A DNA stretch of 64,000 bases, taken from positions 62,001-126,000 of the forward strand of contig NZ_CAKLBP010000002.1 in the NCBI RefSeq assembly GCF_920984665.1, in the 5' to 3' direction. Source of the DNA: Pedobacter sp. Leaf170 (GTDB taxonomy: Bacteria; Bacteroidota; Bacteroidia; Sphingobacteriales; Sphingobacteriaceae). Shown one piece after another: positions 7,365 through 16,211 of the stretch. Position 1 is the first letter of the stretch; every line of letters begins with the position of its first letter. The notes under the pieces are model-generated. The model did no database searches. It was not told the DNA's origin and saw only the letters and a list, made by a program, of their open reading frames with translations. Position numbers and translations under genes: made by a program.

Positions 7365-9509
7365 ATGCAGATACCGAAAATAAACATCCCCAAAAAATAT
7401 TTAAAAATTGGCGCCTGGGTTTTAGGTGTCTTTTTTATTGTTTGTATTGCATTAGGTGCGGTTGCGTATAGCAAAAGAGAAGCTTTGCTTAAAAAAATGG
7501 TGGCTAAAGCTATCGCAAAAGCAAATAAAGATTACGATCTGGATGTTAAAATTGGCAGCGCTGGTTTTACAGGTTTAAGCACCGTAAAAATGACTGCAAT
7601 TTCTATCGTTCCGAAGGATAGAGACACCCTTTCCAGCATCAACGAATTAAGCGTTGGGGTTAAACTATTTCCATTAATTTTTGGTAATGTAAAGCTGTCA
7701 GAAATAAAACTCAACAATGGTTTTGTAAGCGTTGTGCTTAAAGATTCTACTACAAATATCGATTTCATTTTAAAAAGAAAAAAGAAAGATAGTACAGAAA
7801 CCAAAGGCAAAGTTAACCTTGCCGATATTGCCAGCAACGTTTTAAACGAGGTTTTATATAAAATCCCGGATGATTTGGATGTTAAAAACATGCTTTTTAA
7901 ATTTAATGATCATGATACCGCAAAGCTGAGTTTTGCAACCGAAGCTGTAATTGATGGTGGTGATTTAAAATCTACAATTAACGTTAACGAAGGAGAATCT
8001 AAATGGCATATTGATGGTTATGTAAATCCCGGCAGTAAAGAGCTAAGTTTTACAGCCTATGCTGATGGTAAAAAACTGGAACTACCATATCTTAATAACA
8101 AATTACATGCAAAACTGAGTTTTGATACGCTGCAAACGGAACTTAAAAACGCGAAATATAGCGGCGATGATTACAAAATTTCTGGTTCATGGTCGGTGAA
8201 AAACATGTTAATAAACCAGCCAAGAATTGCATCGAATGATATTGTTGTTCAAAGCGCAAAATTAGATGCCGATGTTTTAATTGGACCGAACTACATCGCT
8301 CTGGATAGTACATCTACTGCATACTTAAAAAATGCATCCATTCATCCATTTGTTAAATACACTTTAGGAAAGAATAAAATTTACGAGCTTAAACTAAATG
8401 CTGAAGAACAAGATGCACAGGCAATTTTTGAAGCTTTTCCTCAAGGTTTATTCGAATCTTTAGATGGTTTAAAAGTTCAGGGTAAAGTGAAGTATAATTT
8501 AAATTTTTATCTCGATACAAAAATTCCTGATAGTGTTCGCTTCAGCTCTACTTTAACGCCGGTGGATTTTAAAATCCTGCAATGGGGCAAAACCAACCTC
8601 CAGAAAATTAACAGTCCTTTTGTTTACACGCCTTATGAATATGGTAAGCCCATGCGTGACATAATAATTGGTCCTGCAAATCATAATTTCACTCCATTAA
8701 ATGCGATTTCTAAAAACTTTATAAATGCTGTTTTAACAGCAGAAGATCCATCTTTTTACACACACAATGGCTTTGTTGAAGAATCCATAAGAAAATCTAT
8801 TGCAGTAAACTATAAGGAGAAAAAATTTAAGCGTGGCGGAAGTACAATCAGTATGCAACTTGTTAAAAACGTTTATCTAAGTCGCCAAAAAACTTTGGCC
8901 CGCAAAGCGGAAGAAATTTTAATTGTGTGGCTAATCGAACACAATCACCTGGTAAGTAAACAGCGCATGCTGGAGGTTTATTTTAACATTATGGAACTTG
9001 GACAAAACATTTATGGCATTGGTGAAGCTTCGCGATATTATTTTGGCAAGCAACCTGCTGATTTAACCATTGGTGATGGATTGTTTTTGGCGAGTATTGT
9101 TCCGAAACCTAAAGCATCTATGTATAAATTTATGGCAGATGGAAGCCTGAAACCGTATATGTACAACTATTTCAGGTTTATGGGGAATATTATGGCCAGA
9201 CGAGGTTTAACGCCATCAGATTCTTCGGGTTATGGTTTTTACAATGTTAGGCTACGCGAAGGTTTAAGGCAATACCTAGCTCCGGATACTGCCGCCGTTG
9301 ATACAACCGTTTTTGACGATGATGACAGCGAAATGCCACAGGTAATTATGCAGGATAAAAATAAAAATCTTTTCGACCGTATTTTTGGTGGCGGAAAGAA
9401 AGACACTGCAACCATTAAAACTGCCGATACAACCAAAACCAAAAAACAATTAAGGCAAGAGCGAAGAGAACAGCGTAGGAAAGAACGTGAGCTCGAAAGC
9501 GGTCAATAG
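7365..9509 (+). CDS. Peptidoglycan transglycosylase (GT51) with long AsmA-like N-terminal region
   Basis: A 714-residue protein anchored by one N-terminal membrane segment (about 13-33). Residues about 40-420 are beta-rich and resemble AsmA/DUF748-type repeats. A GT51 domain follows with Glu460 in AEDPSFYTHNG (the catalytic E-D-x-x-F-x-x-H-x-G motif), GGSTISMQLVKN from 491, the EE-IL segment and KQRMLEVYFNIMELG. It lacks a transpeptidase domain, so it would be monofunctional, adding disaccharide units to peptidoglycan. The tail (about 640-714) is charged, with KKDTATIKTADTTKTKKQLRQ-type low complexity. Followed by hpt after 39 bases. Confidence 0.85.
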   Translation: MQIPKINIPKKYLKIGAWVLGVFFIVCIALGAVAYSKREALLKKMVAKAIAKANKDYDLDVKIGSAGFTGLSTVKMTAISIVPKDRDTLSSINELSVGVKLFPLIFGNVKLSEIKLNNGFVSVVLKDSTTNIDFILKRKKKDSTETKGKVNLADIASNVLNEVLYKIPDDLDVKNMLFKFNDHDTAKLSFATEAVIDGGDLKSTINVNEGESKWHIDGYVNPGSKELSFTAYADGKKLELPYLNNKLHAKLSFDTLQTELKNAKYSGDDYKISGSWSVKNMLINQPRIASNDIVVQSAKLDADVLIGPNYIALDSTSTAYLKNASIHPFVKYTLGKNKIYELKLNAEEQDAQAIFEAFPQGLFESLDGLKVQGKVKYNLNFYLDTKIPDSVRFSSTLTPVDFKILQWGKTNLQKINSPFVYTPYEYGKPMRDIIIGPANHNFTPLNAISKNFINAVLTAEDPSFYTHNGFVEESIRKSIAVNYKEKKFKRGGSTISMQLVKNVYLSRQKTLARKAEEILIVWLIEHNHLVSKQRMLEVYFNIMELGQNIYGIGEASRYYFGKQPADLTIGDGLFLASIVPKPKASMYKFMADGSLKPYMYNYFRFMGNIMARRGLTPSDSSGYGFYNVRLREGLRQYLAPDTAAVDTTVFDDDDSEMPQVIMQDKNKNLFDRIFGGGKKDTATIKTADTTKTKKQLRQERREQRRKERELESGQ

Positions 9510-9548
9510 ATATTTGAGGCTTCATATTTCAACATTACAAAAAATAAA

Positions 9549-10091
9549 ATGCATAAAATAACAGTAGAAGATAAGGAGTTTGAGATTTTTTTAGAGAATG
9601 ATGCGCTAAATAAACGCATCAGATTGATGGGTATCCAGATGAATGTTGATTACGAAGGTAAGTGCCCTCTATTTATCGGTGTATTAAACGGAAGTTTTCT
9701 TTTTATGGCCGATTTAATTAAAGAAATTGATGTGCCTTGCGAAGTTGCTTTTATGCGTGTTGCATCTTATCAGGGAACAGAAAGCTCTGGCAATGTTAAA
9801 GAACTAATTGGTTTGCCCGATAATTTGGAAGGAAGAGACATTATTATTGTTGAAGATATTGTAGATACAGGCTTAACGCTCACGCATATCTTAAAAATGA
9901 TAAAGGAAAAAAATCCGGCATCGGTTAAAGTTGCTTCACTACTGCTTAAACCTGCGGCACTTAAATATAAAATTGAAGGCTTGGATTACATCGGTTTCGA
10001 AATACCGAATGAATTTGTGGTCGGCTATGGTTTAGATTATAACGGGCTTGGCAGAAACCTGACTGATATTTACAGAGCTATTGGCGAATAA
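9549..10091 (+). CDS. hpt: Hypoxanthine phosphoribosyltransferase
   Basis: A 180-residue type I phosphoribosyltransferase. The PRPP-binding motif IIIVEDIVDTGLTL and the hood region ending in EFVVGYGLDYN are as in HPRT. It converts hypoxanthine (and guanine) with PRPP to the nucleotide, in purine salvage in the cytoplasm. Length is normal. It sits between a cell-wall gene and psd, all in the same direction. Confidence 0.95.
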   Translation: MHKITVEDKEFEIFLENDALNKRIRLMGIQMNVDYEGKCPLFIGVLNGSFLFMADLIKEIDVPCEVAFMRVASYQGTESSGNVKELIGLPDNLEGRDIIIVEDIVDTGLTLTHILKMIKEKNPASVKVASLLLKPAALKYKIEGLDYIGFEIPNEFVVGYGLDYNGLGRNLTDIYRAIGE

Positions 10092-10118
10092 TTTCTAAGC
10101 AGATTAATATATTTTTCG

Positions 10119-10126
10119 CACCTTTG
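10119..10126 (+). promoter_or_regulatory. Possible -7 element before psd
   Basis: CACCTTTG differs by one base from TAnnTTTG and lies 18 bases before the ATG at 10145. It overlaps the TTG codon at 10124 that could otherwise be read as an upstream start; this favours the ATG at 10145. Confidence 0.35.
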
Positions 10127-10144
10127 CGCAATAATTTTAATACA

Positions 10145-10804
10145 ATGACCATACACAAAGAAGGCTATACATCAATTGCATTAACGGTATTATTTGTTTT
10201 TATACTTAATGCTTTTGTGGATTATAAATATTACGATGTAACATGGCTACGTTGGTTTATCTACATTCTTTCTGCTTTATTGTTTTTAACTGTATTGCAG
10301 TTTTTCCGTAATCCAAGTCGTAGTTTTTCTGCCGGAGATAATTTGGTAATTTGCCCTGCTGACGGAAAAGTTGTGGTAATTGAAGAGACTGAAGAAGGGG
10401 AATATTTTAAGGATAAACGCTTACAGGTTTCAATTTTCATGTCGCCGGTAAATGTTCATATTAACCGAAATCCAATTTCTGGTGTGGTTAAGTTTTTTAA
10501 ATACCACCCAGGTAAATACTTAGCCGCTTGGAATCCTAAATCATCTACAGAAAACGAACGTACAACAACTGTTGTAGAACATAATAACGGCACATCAATA
10601 TTATTCCGTCAAATTGCAGGTGCTTTGGCCCGTAGAATTGTTTGGTATATTAAGGAAGGCGATAATGTGTTGCAAACAGAGCAATTTGGTTTCATCAAAT
10701 TTGGCTCACGTGTAGATGTTTTTCTTCCGGTAGGAACAAAAGTTAACGTAGAGCTTAATCAGGTTGTAAAAGGTGGAATCACAACTTTAGCTACTTTAAG
10801 CTAG
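10145..10804 (+). CDS. psd: Phosphatidylserine decarboxylase (short, archaeal-type form)
   Basis: A 219-residue proenzyme with two N-terminal membrane segments (about 9-45) and the decarboxylase domain (PADGKVVVIEE, FMSPVNVHINRNP, GKYLAAWNPKS). The C-terminal FIKFGSRVD carries the Gly-Ser self-cleavage site that yields the pyruvoyl cofactor. It makes phosphatidylethanolamine at the inner membrane. An upstream TTG start (10124) is possible but overlaps a promoter-like element. A terminator follows. Confidence 0.93.
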   Translation: MTIHKEGYTSIALTVLFVFILNAFVDYKYYDVTWLRWFIYILSALLFLTVLQFFRNPSRSFSAGDNLVICPADGKVVVIEETEEGEYFKDKRLQVSIFMSPVNVHINRNPISGVVKFFKYHPGKYLAAWNPKSSTENERTTTVVEHNNGTSILFRQIAGALARRIVWYIKEGDNVLQTEQFGFIKFGSRVDVFLPVGTKVNVELNQVVKGGITTLATLS

Positions 10805-10821
10805 GTTATTTATAAACTATT

Positions 10822-10863
10822 AGAAAGGGCGATTTGGTTTATCAAATTGCCCTTTCTGTTTTT
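10822..10863 (+). terminator. Rho-independent terminator after psd
   Basis: AGAAAGGGC pairs with GCCCTTTCT, with an inner ATTTG/CAAAT pairing, followed by GTTTTT. Confidence 0.85.
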
Positions 10864-11616
10864 ACAAAAAAAACTGGTAAATTTGAATTAGCTTTTAGAC
10901 AAGCCTTTATCATTAAATCTCATTTGAAGCGCAGTAACACAAGCTTTTCGGTTACGGCGGCCCGGCCAATGCTGCAATCTTTTGGTTATTGTTATGGCTA
11001 AAGTTAGATTTTTTACTGCCAAAAGGATTTTCGCTATGTCGGGGCTATCGAAGCCAGGGTAGTTGCCTTTTTGAGAGGATTTTCTTGTATAAGCCGCTGT
11101 ATCTAAACTTAAGGGATAGTAGTGAACATCCTTTTTGTTTTCTGTTTTTCGACTACGCTCAGGATGAAAAAGGTGCTAATATTTAAAGGCTTTGGATGAC
11201 AGATATATAAAAGGTAGCTCGATTTCCGTGTATTCTGTGTTTCCGTGGCAACTATTTTTAGCCACAGATTGGCAGACTTCCTTCAACTACGCTGAGGATG
11301 ACAAAAAGATTTGGATGAAACCAATGGCAATGAATGGAAATTAATTAGTAAAACTGCTCGCTACTAATTGCCGTTCGGCTTTAGCCAAAATCTGCACATT
11401 GCAAATGCTAATAGTAGCTTTCCAAAGCCAAATAAACCCGATTGAAACGGAAATACTTTTTGTTTTCTGTCTTTCGACCACGCTCAGGATGACAACAAAA
11501 AGATTGCAGTGTAAAAGCGGGGCTGCCGCAAACGATGAAATACCGAGCTTTAATTTCCAAAAAAACATTGGTTACATGCCAAGAATTAATGCAAGTTATA
11601 CAATCGTAGCAACCCG
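10864..11616. other. Repeat-rich gap without a supported gene
   Basis: About 750 bases. It contains three family B elements (11131-11170, 11279-11307, 11456-11495) and one family C element (11433-11456). The first and third B elements share a 40-base block starting CTTTTTGTTTTCTGT with only a few differences. Short open frames on both strands run through these repeats, have no start signals or recognisable protein features, and are rejected as genes. Confidence 0.7.
11456..11495 (+). repeat. Family B repeat with extended T-rich flank
   Basis: CTTTCGACCACGCTCAGGA core preceded by CTTTTTGTTTTCTGT. A near-identical block lies at 11131-11170. The core is the same family as TTCGACAAGCTCAGGATGAC at 51378, 57331 and elsewhere. 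Confidence 0.6.
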
Positions 11617-12786
11617 CTAATCCATTGTATCATTACCAACTTCTTTATCGTGCAGCGTTAATGGAATATCACTTATCAATCTTTGGGTTGGGTAAGCAAA
11701 GCCAGACTTGTTTTTCATTACGATATCCATAATTTCGAGATTAATCTCCTGTCTGATTTGAAGAAACTCAGCATTATCTAAAATCACAACAAAATACGAA
11801 ACTTCGATATTTAAACCAGATTCACCAAAGCTTTTGAAAGAAGCGTTCACATCTGCTGTTCCTTCTCTGTTGATGATATAATGCTCAATTTCAGACACTA
11901 TATTTTTCACAGCCGCCGCATTGGTTTCGTAAGTTAAGCCAATGGTAAAAGCAACTTTGCGTGAGTTTCTTAACGATAAATTTTCCAAAACACCATCAAT
12001 CATACCCCTATTTGGGATGGTTGCCATAGTTTTCTCCGAAGTACGAATTCTGGTGCTTCTAAAGCCAACCTTTTCTACCGTTCCTTCTACGCCATCAACT
12101 TTCACTAAATCGCCTACAACAAAGGGTTTATCCAGAAATATAGTAAAAGAGCCAATCAGGTTCTCTAAACTCTCTTTAGCTGCAAGCGCAATCGCGATAC
12201 CACCAATTCCAAGCCCGGTGATTAAGGTTAAAACGTTTACTTCAAATACAAAACCTAAAAGCGTAAAGAAACCTATAAAAATAACAAGCGTTTTAAAGAG
12301 CTCCTTTAAAAACGGCACTAATTGGTCGTCCGATTTATTGTGTGTTAAAGAGGCTTTGAATAGTAAAACGTGACTTATAAAATCGATAATCCTTAGGATA
12401 ATCCAAAATACGGATAGAATTATCATAAAAAGAAAAACCCTATCTATACAATCGCCGATAGTAACCGGTATAGCTTCTTTAACCTTACCCACTAATTTAC
12501 TATAATGGAAAATTGAGACTTCTAATGGATGTTTTAGTTGATTTACCGAAAGGTAAAGTGTAGAAAGCAGAATGAAAAGTTCAATCGGCTTAATTAATAA
12601 CGATACAAATGCATCATCATGAGCTTGTTGAGAGAAATTTTTAAAAAGCTTAAAAAGTAGCTGACTTAAAAGCCTGGATACAATACGTTTAAAAATTAAC
12701 CCAAAGAACAGAATACCGCCAAAAAGGCAATAAGCTTTTACGGTATTACCCCAAAAAACCTGTTCAAAAAATGCAGAATCTAACAT
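11617..12786 (-). CDS. MscS-family mechanosensitive ion channel
   Basis: A 389-residue inner-membrane protein. About five membrane segments fill residues 15-200, then the pore helix region (GLGIGGIAIALAAKESLENLIGS) and the beta domain starting FLDKPFVVGDLVKVDGVEGTVEKVG, both hallmarks of MscS. The C-terminal alpha/beta vestibule follows. Such channels open under membrane tension to release solutes in hypo-osmotic shock. It lies downstream of rplS but behind a terminator, so it is probably transcribed separately. Confidence 0.92.
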   Translation of the reverse strand: MLDSAFFEQVFWGNTVKAYCLFGGILFFGLIFKRIVSRLLSQLLFKLFKNFSQQAHDDAFVSLLIKPIELFILLSTLYLSVNQLKHPLEVSIFHYSKLVGKVKEAIPVTIGDCIDRVFLFMIILSVFWIILRIIDFISHVLLFKASLTHNKSDDQLVPFLKELFKTLVIFIGFFTLLGFVFEVNVLTLITGLGIGGIAIALAAKESLENLIGSFTIFLDKPFVVGDLVKVDGVEGTVEKVGFRSTRIRTSEKTMATIPNRGMIDGVLENLSLRNSRKVAFTIGLTYETNAAAVKNIVSEIEHYIINREGTADVNASFKSFGESGLNIEVSYFVVILDNAEFLQIRQEINLEIMDIVMKNKSGFAYPTQRLISDIPLTLHDKEVGNDTMD

Positions 12787-12804
12787 AGCGTAGCGGTATA
12801 AACG

Positions 12805-12834
12805 AAAAAACCTCCACGAAATTAATCGTGAAGG
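12805..12834 (-). terminator. Terminator after rplS
   Basis: On the minus strand CCTTCACGA and TCGTGGAGG pair (one G-T pair) and run into six T. It closes the rpsP-rplS cluster. Confidence 0.8.
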
Positions 12835-12856
12835 CTATATCTTATAATAAAGAATA

Positions 12857-13204
12857 TTATTTTCTTAAAGATTTGATACGAGCAGCTTTACCAGTTAAAG
12901 CACGTAAGTAGAATAATTTCGCTCTACGAACTTTACCATAGCTATTAACTTCTACCTTCTCGATGTTTGGAGAATTGATAGGGAAAATACGCTCAACACC
13001 AACACTGTTACTAATTTTACGAACTGTGAAAGTTTCGTTAGCACCAGCACTGTTGCGTTGAATTACAACACCTTGGTAAATCTGAATACGTTCTTTATTA
13101 CCTTCGCGAATTTTATAGTGTACGCTCACTGTATCGCCAGACTTGAACGCAGGAAAATCTTTTTTCGCGATGGCCTGCTCTTCAACAAATTTTACTAAAT
13201 CCAT
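12857..13204 (-). CDS. rplS: 50S ribosomal protein L19
   Basis: A 115-residue protein with the L19 signature ([24 protein letters not shown] near the N-terminus and [17 protein letters not shown], then [11 protein letters not shown]). It sits at the 30S-50S interface of the ribosome. It is the last gene of rpsP-rimM-trmD-rplS, the order conserved in many bacteria. Confidence 0.97.
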   Translation of the reverse strand: MDLVKFVEEQAIAKKDFPAFKSGDTVSVHYKIREGNKERIQIYQGVVIQRNSAGANETFTVRKISNSVGVERIFPINSPNIEKVEVNSYGKVRRAKLFYLRALTGKAARIKSLRK

Positions 13205-13341
13205 GATTTTAAGCTATTAAATCGATATTTCAACCCGTGAAAATCGGATTGCAATATTAGGGTTTTTTTTTTATAAAAAAAAGTAATTTTTATTTTTTCC
13301 ACAATCTTTATGAAATCCACAATAGAAAGGGTTAAATGCTT

Positions 13342-14016
13342 CTATTCCAAAAGGTCAGGTCTGCGTTGTTTGGTGCGTTCTAAAGCCTGCTCGTGCCTCC
13401 ATTCGTTAACTTTAGCTTCATGTCCGCTTAACAGCACATCAGGCACTTTATGTCCTCTCCAATCAGCCGGACGTGTGTACACAGGAGCATCTAAAAGTTC
13501 ACCTTGAAAGCTGTCTGATAGTGCAGAAGTTTCGTCATTTAATACCCCAGGAATTAATCGCACTACTGCATCAACAACAATTGCCGCAGGCAATTCTCCT
13601 CCACTTAAAACATAATCACCAACAGAAATTTCTCGGGTAACATAAATATCTCTAATCCGCTGGTCAATGCCTTTATAATGCCCGCATAAAATGATGATAT
13701 TCTTTTTGATAGAAAGTTCGTTGGCTGTGCTTTGGTTAAGCGTAACACCATCCGGACTCATAAAAATAATCTCATCGTAAGTTCTTTCTGACTGTAATTT
13801 TTCAATACATGCAGCAAATGGCTCAATACTCATTACCATTCCACTACCGCCCCCATACTGGTAATCATCCACACTTTTTTGTTTGTTAGTGGCATAATCA
13901 CGCAGGTTGTGAACAACAATTTCTGCAATGCCTTTTTTTTGTGCCCGTTGTAATATGGAATGTGCAAAAGGACTCTCCAATAAGGCAGGAAGAACGGTTA
14001 TAATATCAAAACGCAT
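13342..14016 (-). CDS. trmD: tRNA (guanine-37-N1)-methyltransferase
   Basis: A 224-residue SPOUT (trefoil-knot) enzyme that methylates G37 next to the anticodon using S-adenosylmethionine, preventing +1 frameshifting. Visible motifs: [14 protein letters not shown], the knot sequences [12 protein letters not shown] and [14 protein letters not shown], and the C-terminal [22 protein letters not shown]. Typical length. Located between rimM and rplS, with about 90 bases separating it from rimM and 137 from rplS. Confidence 0.97.
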   Translation of the reverse strand: MRFDIITVLPALLESPFAHSILQRAQKKGIAEIVVHNLRDYATNKQKSVDDYQYGGGSGMVMSIEPFAACIEKLQSERTYDEIIFMSPDGVTLNQSTANELSIKKNIIILCGHYKGIDQRIRDIYVTREISVGDYVLSGGELPAAIVVDAVVRLIPGVLNDETSALSDSFQGELLDAPVYTRPADWRGHKVPDVLLSGHEAKVNEWRHEQALERTKQRRPDLLE

Positions 14017-14107
14017 GGTACAAATATATGGAAAACGGAAAATTTAAAAAGGTGGATGTTTTAGGGCGATTCAAGTCTATAAGACTTAAGGTAGATATAT
14101 TTCTAAA

Positions 14108-14635
14108 CTATTTATCAAGATAAATATCGAGCAAGCCTTCAGGCAAATCCAATGTTAAAATCTTCTCTTCATCATCAATTTCAACTATAAAATCTTCATT
14201 TAGAGGAAAAAGAATTTCAGTTTCTTTGTACAATACTGTTGCTATAAATTGCTGAGGATATTCATTTACTTCGATAATTGAACCCAACTCACCAAGCGTT
14301 TCATCAATAGCTAAGAATCCTTTTAAATCAGTATAAAAGAACTCATCTTCATTGCGTTCAGGCATTTTATCGATTGGCAAATAAAGCTTCTTTTTTAAAA
14401 GCGGCTGCACTTTATCGATATGATCTACATCATCAAAATTAAAATAGCCGGTTTTATTTGCCTGCAACTTTGCCGATGCCACAAAATAAGGAACTAATTT
14501 GCCGTTCATATCAGCAAAAACCACATCAAAATCGAGTTGTTCGTAATCGTCAAATTCGAAAAATATCTGTACTTCGCCTTTTAAACCTCTTGTTTTGGTA
14601 ACGTAACCTATGTAAAATGCTTCTTCGTGTTTCAT
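14108..14635 (-). CDS. rimM: 16S rRNA processing protein RimM
   Basis: A 175-residue ribosome maturation factor that helps assemble the 30S head through protein S19. The N-terminal RimM barrel starts IGYVTKTRGLKGEVQIFF; the PRC-barrel domain (about 95-175) includes FYTDLKGFLAIDE and ends LDLPEGLLDIYLDK, the standard terminal motif. A terminator-like hairpin and a family A repeat lie between it and rpsP upstream. Confidence 0.95.
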   Translation of the reverse strand: MKHEEAFYIGYVTKTRGLKGEVQIFFEFDDYEQLDFDVVFADMNGKLVPYFVASAKLQANKTGYFNFDDVDHIDKVQPLLKKKLYLPIDKMPERNEDEFFYTDLKGFLAIDETLGELGSIIEVNEYPQQFIATVLYKETEILFPLNEDFIVEIDDEEKILTLDLPEGLLDIYLDK

Positions 14636-14728
14636 GTCTTAAAGCGCTATGTATTTTCACTATTGAGAATCCAATTCCATCAGATGAAGTAATCTCGTTT
14701 CAATATTAATTCTCCATTGGATTGCTTT

Positions 14729-14766
14729 CCCGAACGGTCGGGATAAACTGTGCCTCGCAATGACGA
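14729..14766. repeat. Family A repeat, right half of the long form
   Basis: CCCGAACGGTCGGG followed by ATAAACTGTGCCTCGCAATGACG. It is close to the right half of the perfect inverted repeat at 16145-16204, with its left arm lost. It lies inside the rpsP-rimM gap. Confidence 0.7.
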
Positions 14767-14785
14767 TCTTTTAAAAATCTCTTTA

Positions 14786-14826
14786 AATAAAAATAGCGCT
14801 CCGAGTAATCGAAACGCTATTTTTTT
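14786..14826 (-). terminator. Hairpin terminator after rpsP
   Basis: AAATAGCG and CGCTATTT arms with a 16-base loop, T-rich on both sides. On the minus strand it would end or attenuate transcription between rpsP and rimM, so rpsP may be made in excess of the rest of the cluster. Confidence 0.6.
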
Positions 14827-14844
14827 GCATCAAAATAAATTAAA

Positions 14845-15405
14845 TTATTCTGCGCCTTCTTCTTTAGTTGCTTCTGCTGCAGGAGCTTCTTCAGTTGCTT
14901 CAGCTTCAACAGCCGGAGCTTCTTCTTCAACAACTTCTTCAGCAACTGGTGCATTTTTAGCTGCAATTGCTGCTGCTCTATCTTCTTTTTTCTTAGCTTC
15001 TGCTGCTAAAGCTGCTTTACGAGCATCTGCTTTAGAAGTTGCTAAACCTTCTGATTTACCAGAAATTTTACCAGCTTTTGCATCTAACCACTCTGTAAAC
15101 TTAGCATCTGCTTGTTCTTGAGTTAAAGCGCCTTTTTTAACACCACCTTCTAAGTGTTTTTTGTATAAAACACCTTTGTAAGAAAGGATTGCACGAGCTG
15201 TATCAGTTGGTTGTGCACCACTGTTAACCCAAGCTAAAGTTTTTTCGAAATTAATTTCGATGGTTGCAGGATTGGTGTTTGGGTTATAAGAACCTAAACG
15301 CTCAATAAATTTACCATCACGTGGAGAGCGAGAATCTGCTACCACAACGTGGAAAAAAGGTTTCCCTTTTTTACCGAATCTTTGCAATCTGATTTTAGTT
15401 GCCAT
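14845..15405 (-). CDS. rpsP: 30S ribosomal protein S16 with long Ala/Glu-rich tail
   Basis: The first 85 or so residues are canonical S16 ([37 protein letters not shown] and [17 protein letters not shown]). The chain continues to 186 residues, about twice the length in Escherichia coli, through a basic linker into an alanine-, lysine- and glutamate-rich tail (about 125-186) of low complexity. Extended S16 tails are usual in Bacteroidota. First gene of the ribosomal cluster; a strong promoter lies 57 bases upstream. Confidence 0.95.
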   Translation of the reverse strand: MATKIRLQRFGKKGKPFFHVVVADSRSPRDGKFIERLGSYNPNTNPATIEINFEKTLAWVNSGAQPTDTARAILSYKGVLYKKHLEGGVKKGALTQEQADAKFTEWLDAKAGKISGKSEGLATSKADARKAALAAEAKKKEDRAAAIAAKNAPVAEEVVEEEAPAVEAEATEEAPAAEATKEEGAE

Positions 15406-15461
15406 TTTTCAATTTTATTATGTATTCAACATAGTTCCCGGAGCTTCGTGCTGCGGGGACG

Positions 15462-15492
15462 CAAAGATAAGTAATTGATTGATACTTTGCAA
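15462..15492 (-). promoter_or_regulatory. Promoter of the rpsP cluster
   Basis: On the minus strand TTG, a 20-base spacer and TATCTTTG fit the Bacteroidota promoter consensus (TTG, 17-23 bases, TAnnTTTG). The -7 box ends 57 bases before the rpsP ATG. Confidence 0.75.
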
Positions 15493-15571
15493 ATTGAAAA
15501 AAGATTATGAAATAAGCATAAAAACCAAAGCTTATCAACATCGCCCAAACTAAGGTTTTACCTTTTTATGC

Positions 15572-15602
15572 TTGATGCTTCATTCCCGTTCATTTATCTT
15601 TA
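15572..15602 (+). promoter_or_regulatory. Promoter of the deoxyribonucleotidase gene
   Basis: TTG at 15572-15574, a 20-base spacer, then TATCTTTA (one base off TAnnTTTG), six bases before the ATG at 15608. The spacing identifies the ATG at 15608 as the start and makes the open frame before it leader or promoter DNA. Confidence 0.6.
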
Positions 15603-15607
15603 CCGCC

Positions 15608-16123
15608 ATGAGAATAGCCATTGATATGGATGAAGTTATTGCTGATGTCATCCCTAAATTTATAAAACTTTACAATCGTGATTTTGGGTCGCCGCTTGAT
15701 TTAACCATTGAACCGGGCAACGAAGTATTTATGCAAATACCAGACGTTAATAAAAAATGGCTTGAATATATAAATGAACCGGGGTTTTTTCGCGATTTAG
15801 ACGTTATACCTGATAGCCAGGAAGTGATTAAAGCCTTGCAAGAAAAATATGATGTTTATATTGTTTCTGCAGCTATGGAATTTAGAAATTCTTTAGTTGA
15901 TAAATACGATTGGCTTGCAGAACACTTTCCTTTTTTAGATTGGCAGCACATTATGTTTTGTGGAAATAAAATTGTTGAAGTTGATGTTTTAATAGACGAC
16001 CGCATTAAAAATTTCATGAATTTTAAAGGGCGCCCATTGCTTTATACCTCACCACATAATTTATTAATTACCGATTACGAAAGGGTAAATAATTGGCAGG
16101 ATGTTGCAAAGTTGTTGCTTTAA
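15608..16123 (+). CDS. 5'(3')-deoxyribonucleotidase
   Basis: A 171-residue HAD-superfamily phosphatase. It opens MRIAIDMDEVIADV, the DxD nucleophile motif of the NT5C family, and carries KYDVYIVSAAMEF (motif II Ser) and FCGNKIVEVDVLIDDR (motif IV Asp pair). It dephosphorylates dNMPs, helping to balance nucleotide pools. The start is set by the motif and by the promoter just upstream. A perfect inverted repeat follows 21 bases after the stop. Confidence 0.88.
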   Translation: MRIAIDMDEVIADVIPKFIKLYNRDFGSPLDLTIEPGNEVFMQIPDVNKKWLEYINEPGFFRDLDVIPDSQEVIKALQEKYDVYIVSAAMEFRNSLVDKYDWLAEHFPFLDWQHIMFCGNKIVEVDVLIDDRIKNFMNFKGRPLLYTSPHNLLITDYERVNNWQDVAKLLL

Positions 16124-16144
16124 TTAACTTACAATTCAACTACG

Positions 16145-16204
16145 CGTCATTGCGAGGTACAGTTTATCCCGAACGGTCGGGATAAACTGTACCTCGCAAT
16201 GACG
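16145..16204. repeat. Family A repeat, long perfect inverted repeat
   Basis: A 60-base palindrome with 28-bp perfect arms (CGTCATTGCGAGGTACAG... on the left) and a 4-base loop ACGG. It lies between two convergent genes and could stop transcription from both sides as a large hairpin, although no T run follows. Confidence 0.85.
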
Positions 16205-16211
16205 AATAGTA

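Noticed and set aside
10989..11186. Short open frame in the psd-MscS gap
   Set aside because: It runs through a family B repeat, has no start signal or recognisable protein features, and overlaps nothing conserved.
11341..11620. Overlapping short frames on both strands near 11.4 kb
   Set aside because: Both pass through family B and C elements; composition is that of repeat DNA.
15572..15607. Longer N-terminus for the deoxyribonucleotidase
   Set aside because: The added codons cover the TTG and TATCTTTA promoter boxes, and the family starts at MRIAIDMDE.
16145..16204. Insertion-sequence end or attachment site
   Set aside because: No transposase or integrase lies nearby and no target duplication was seen; the element belongs to the dispersed family A.
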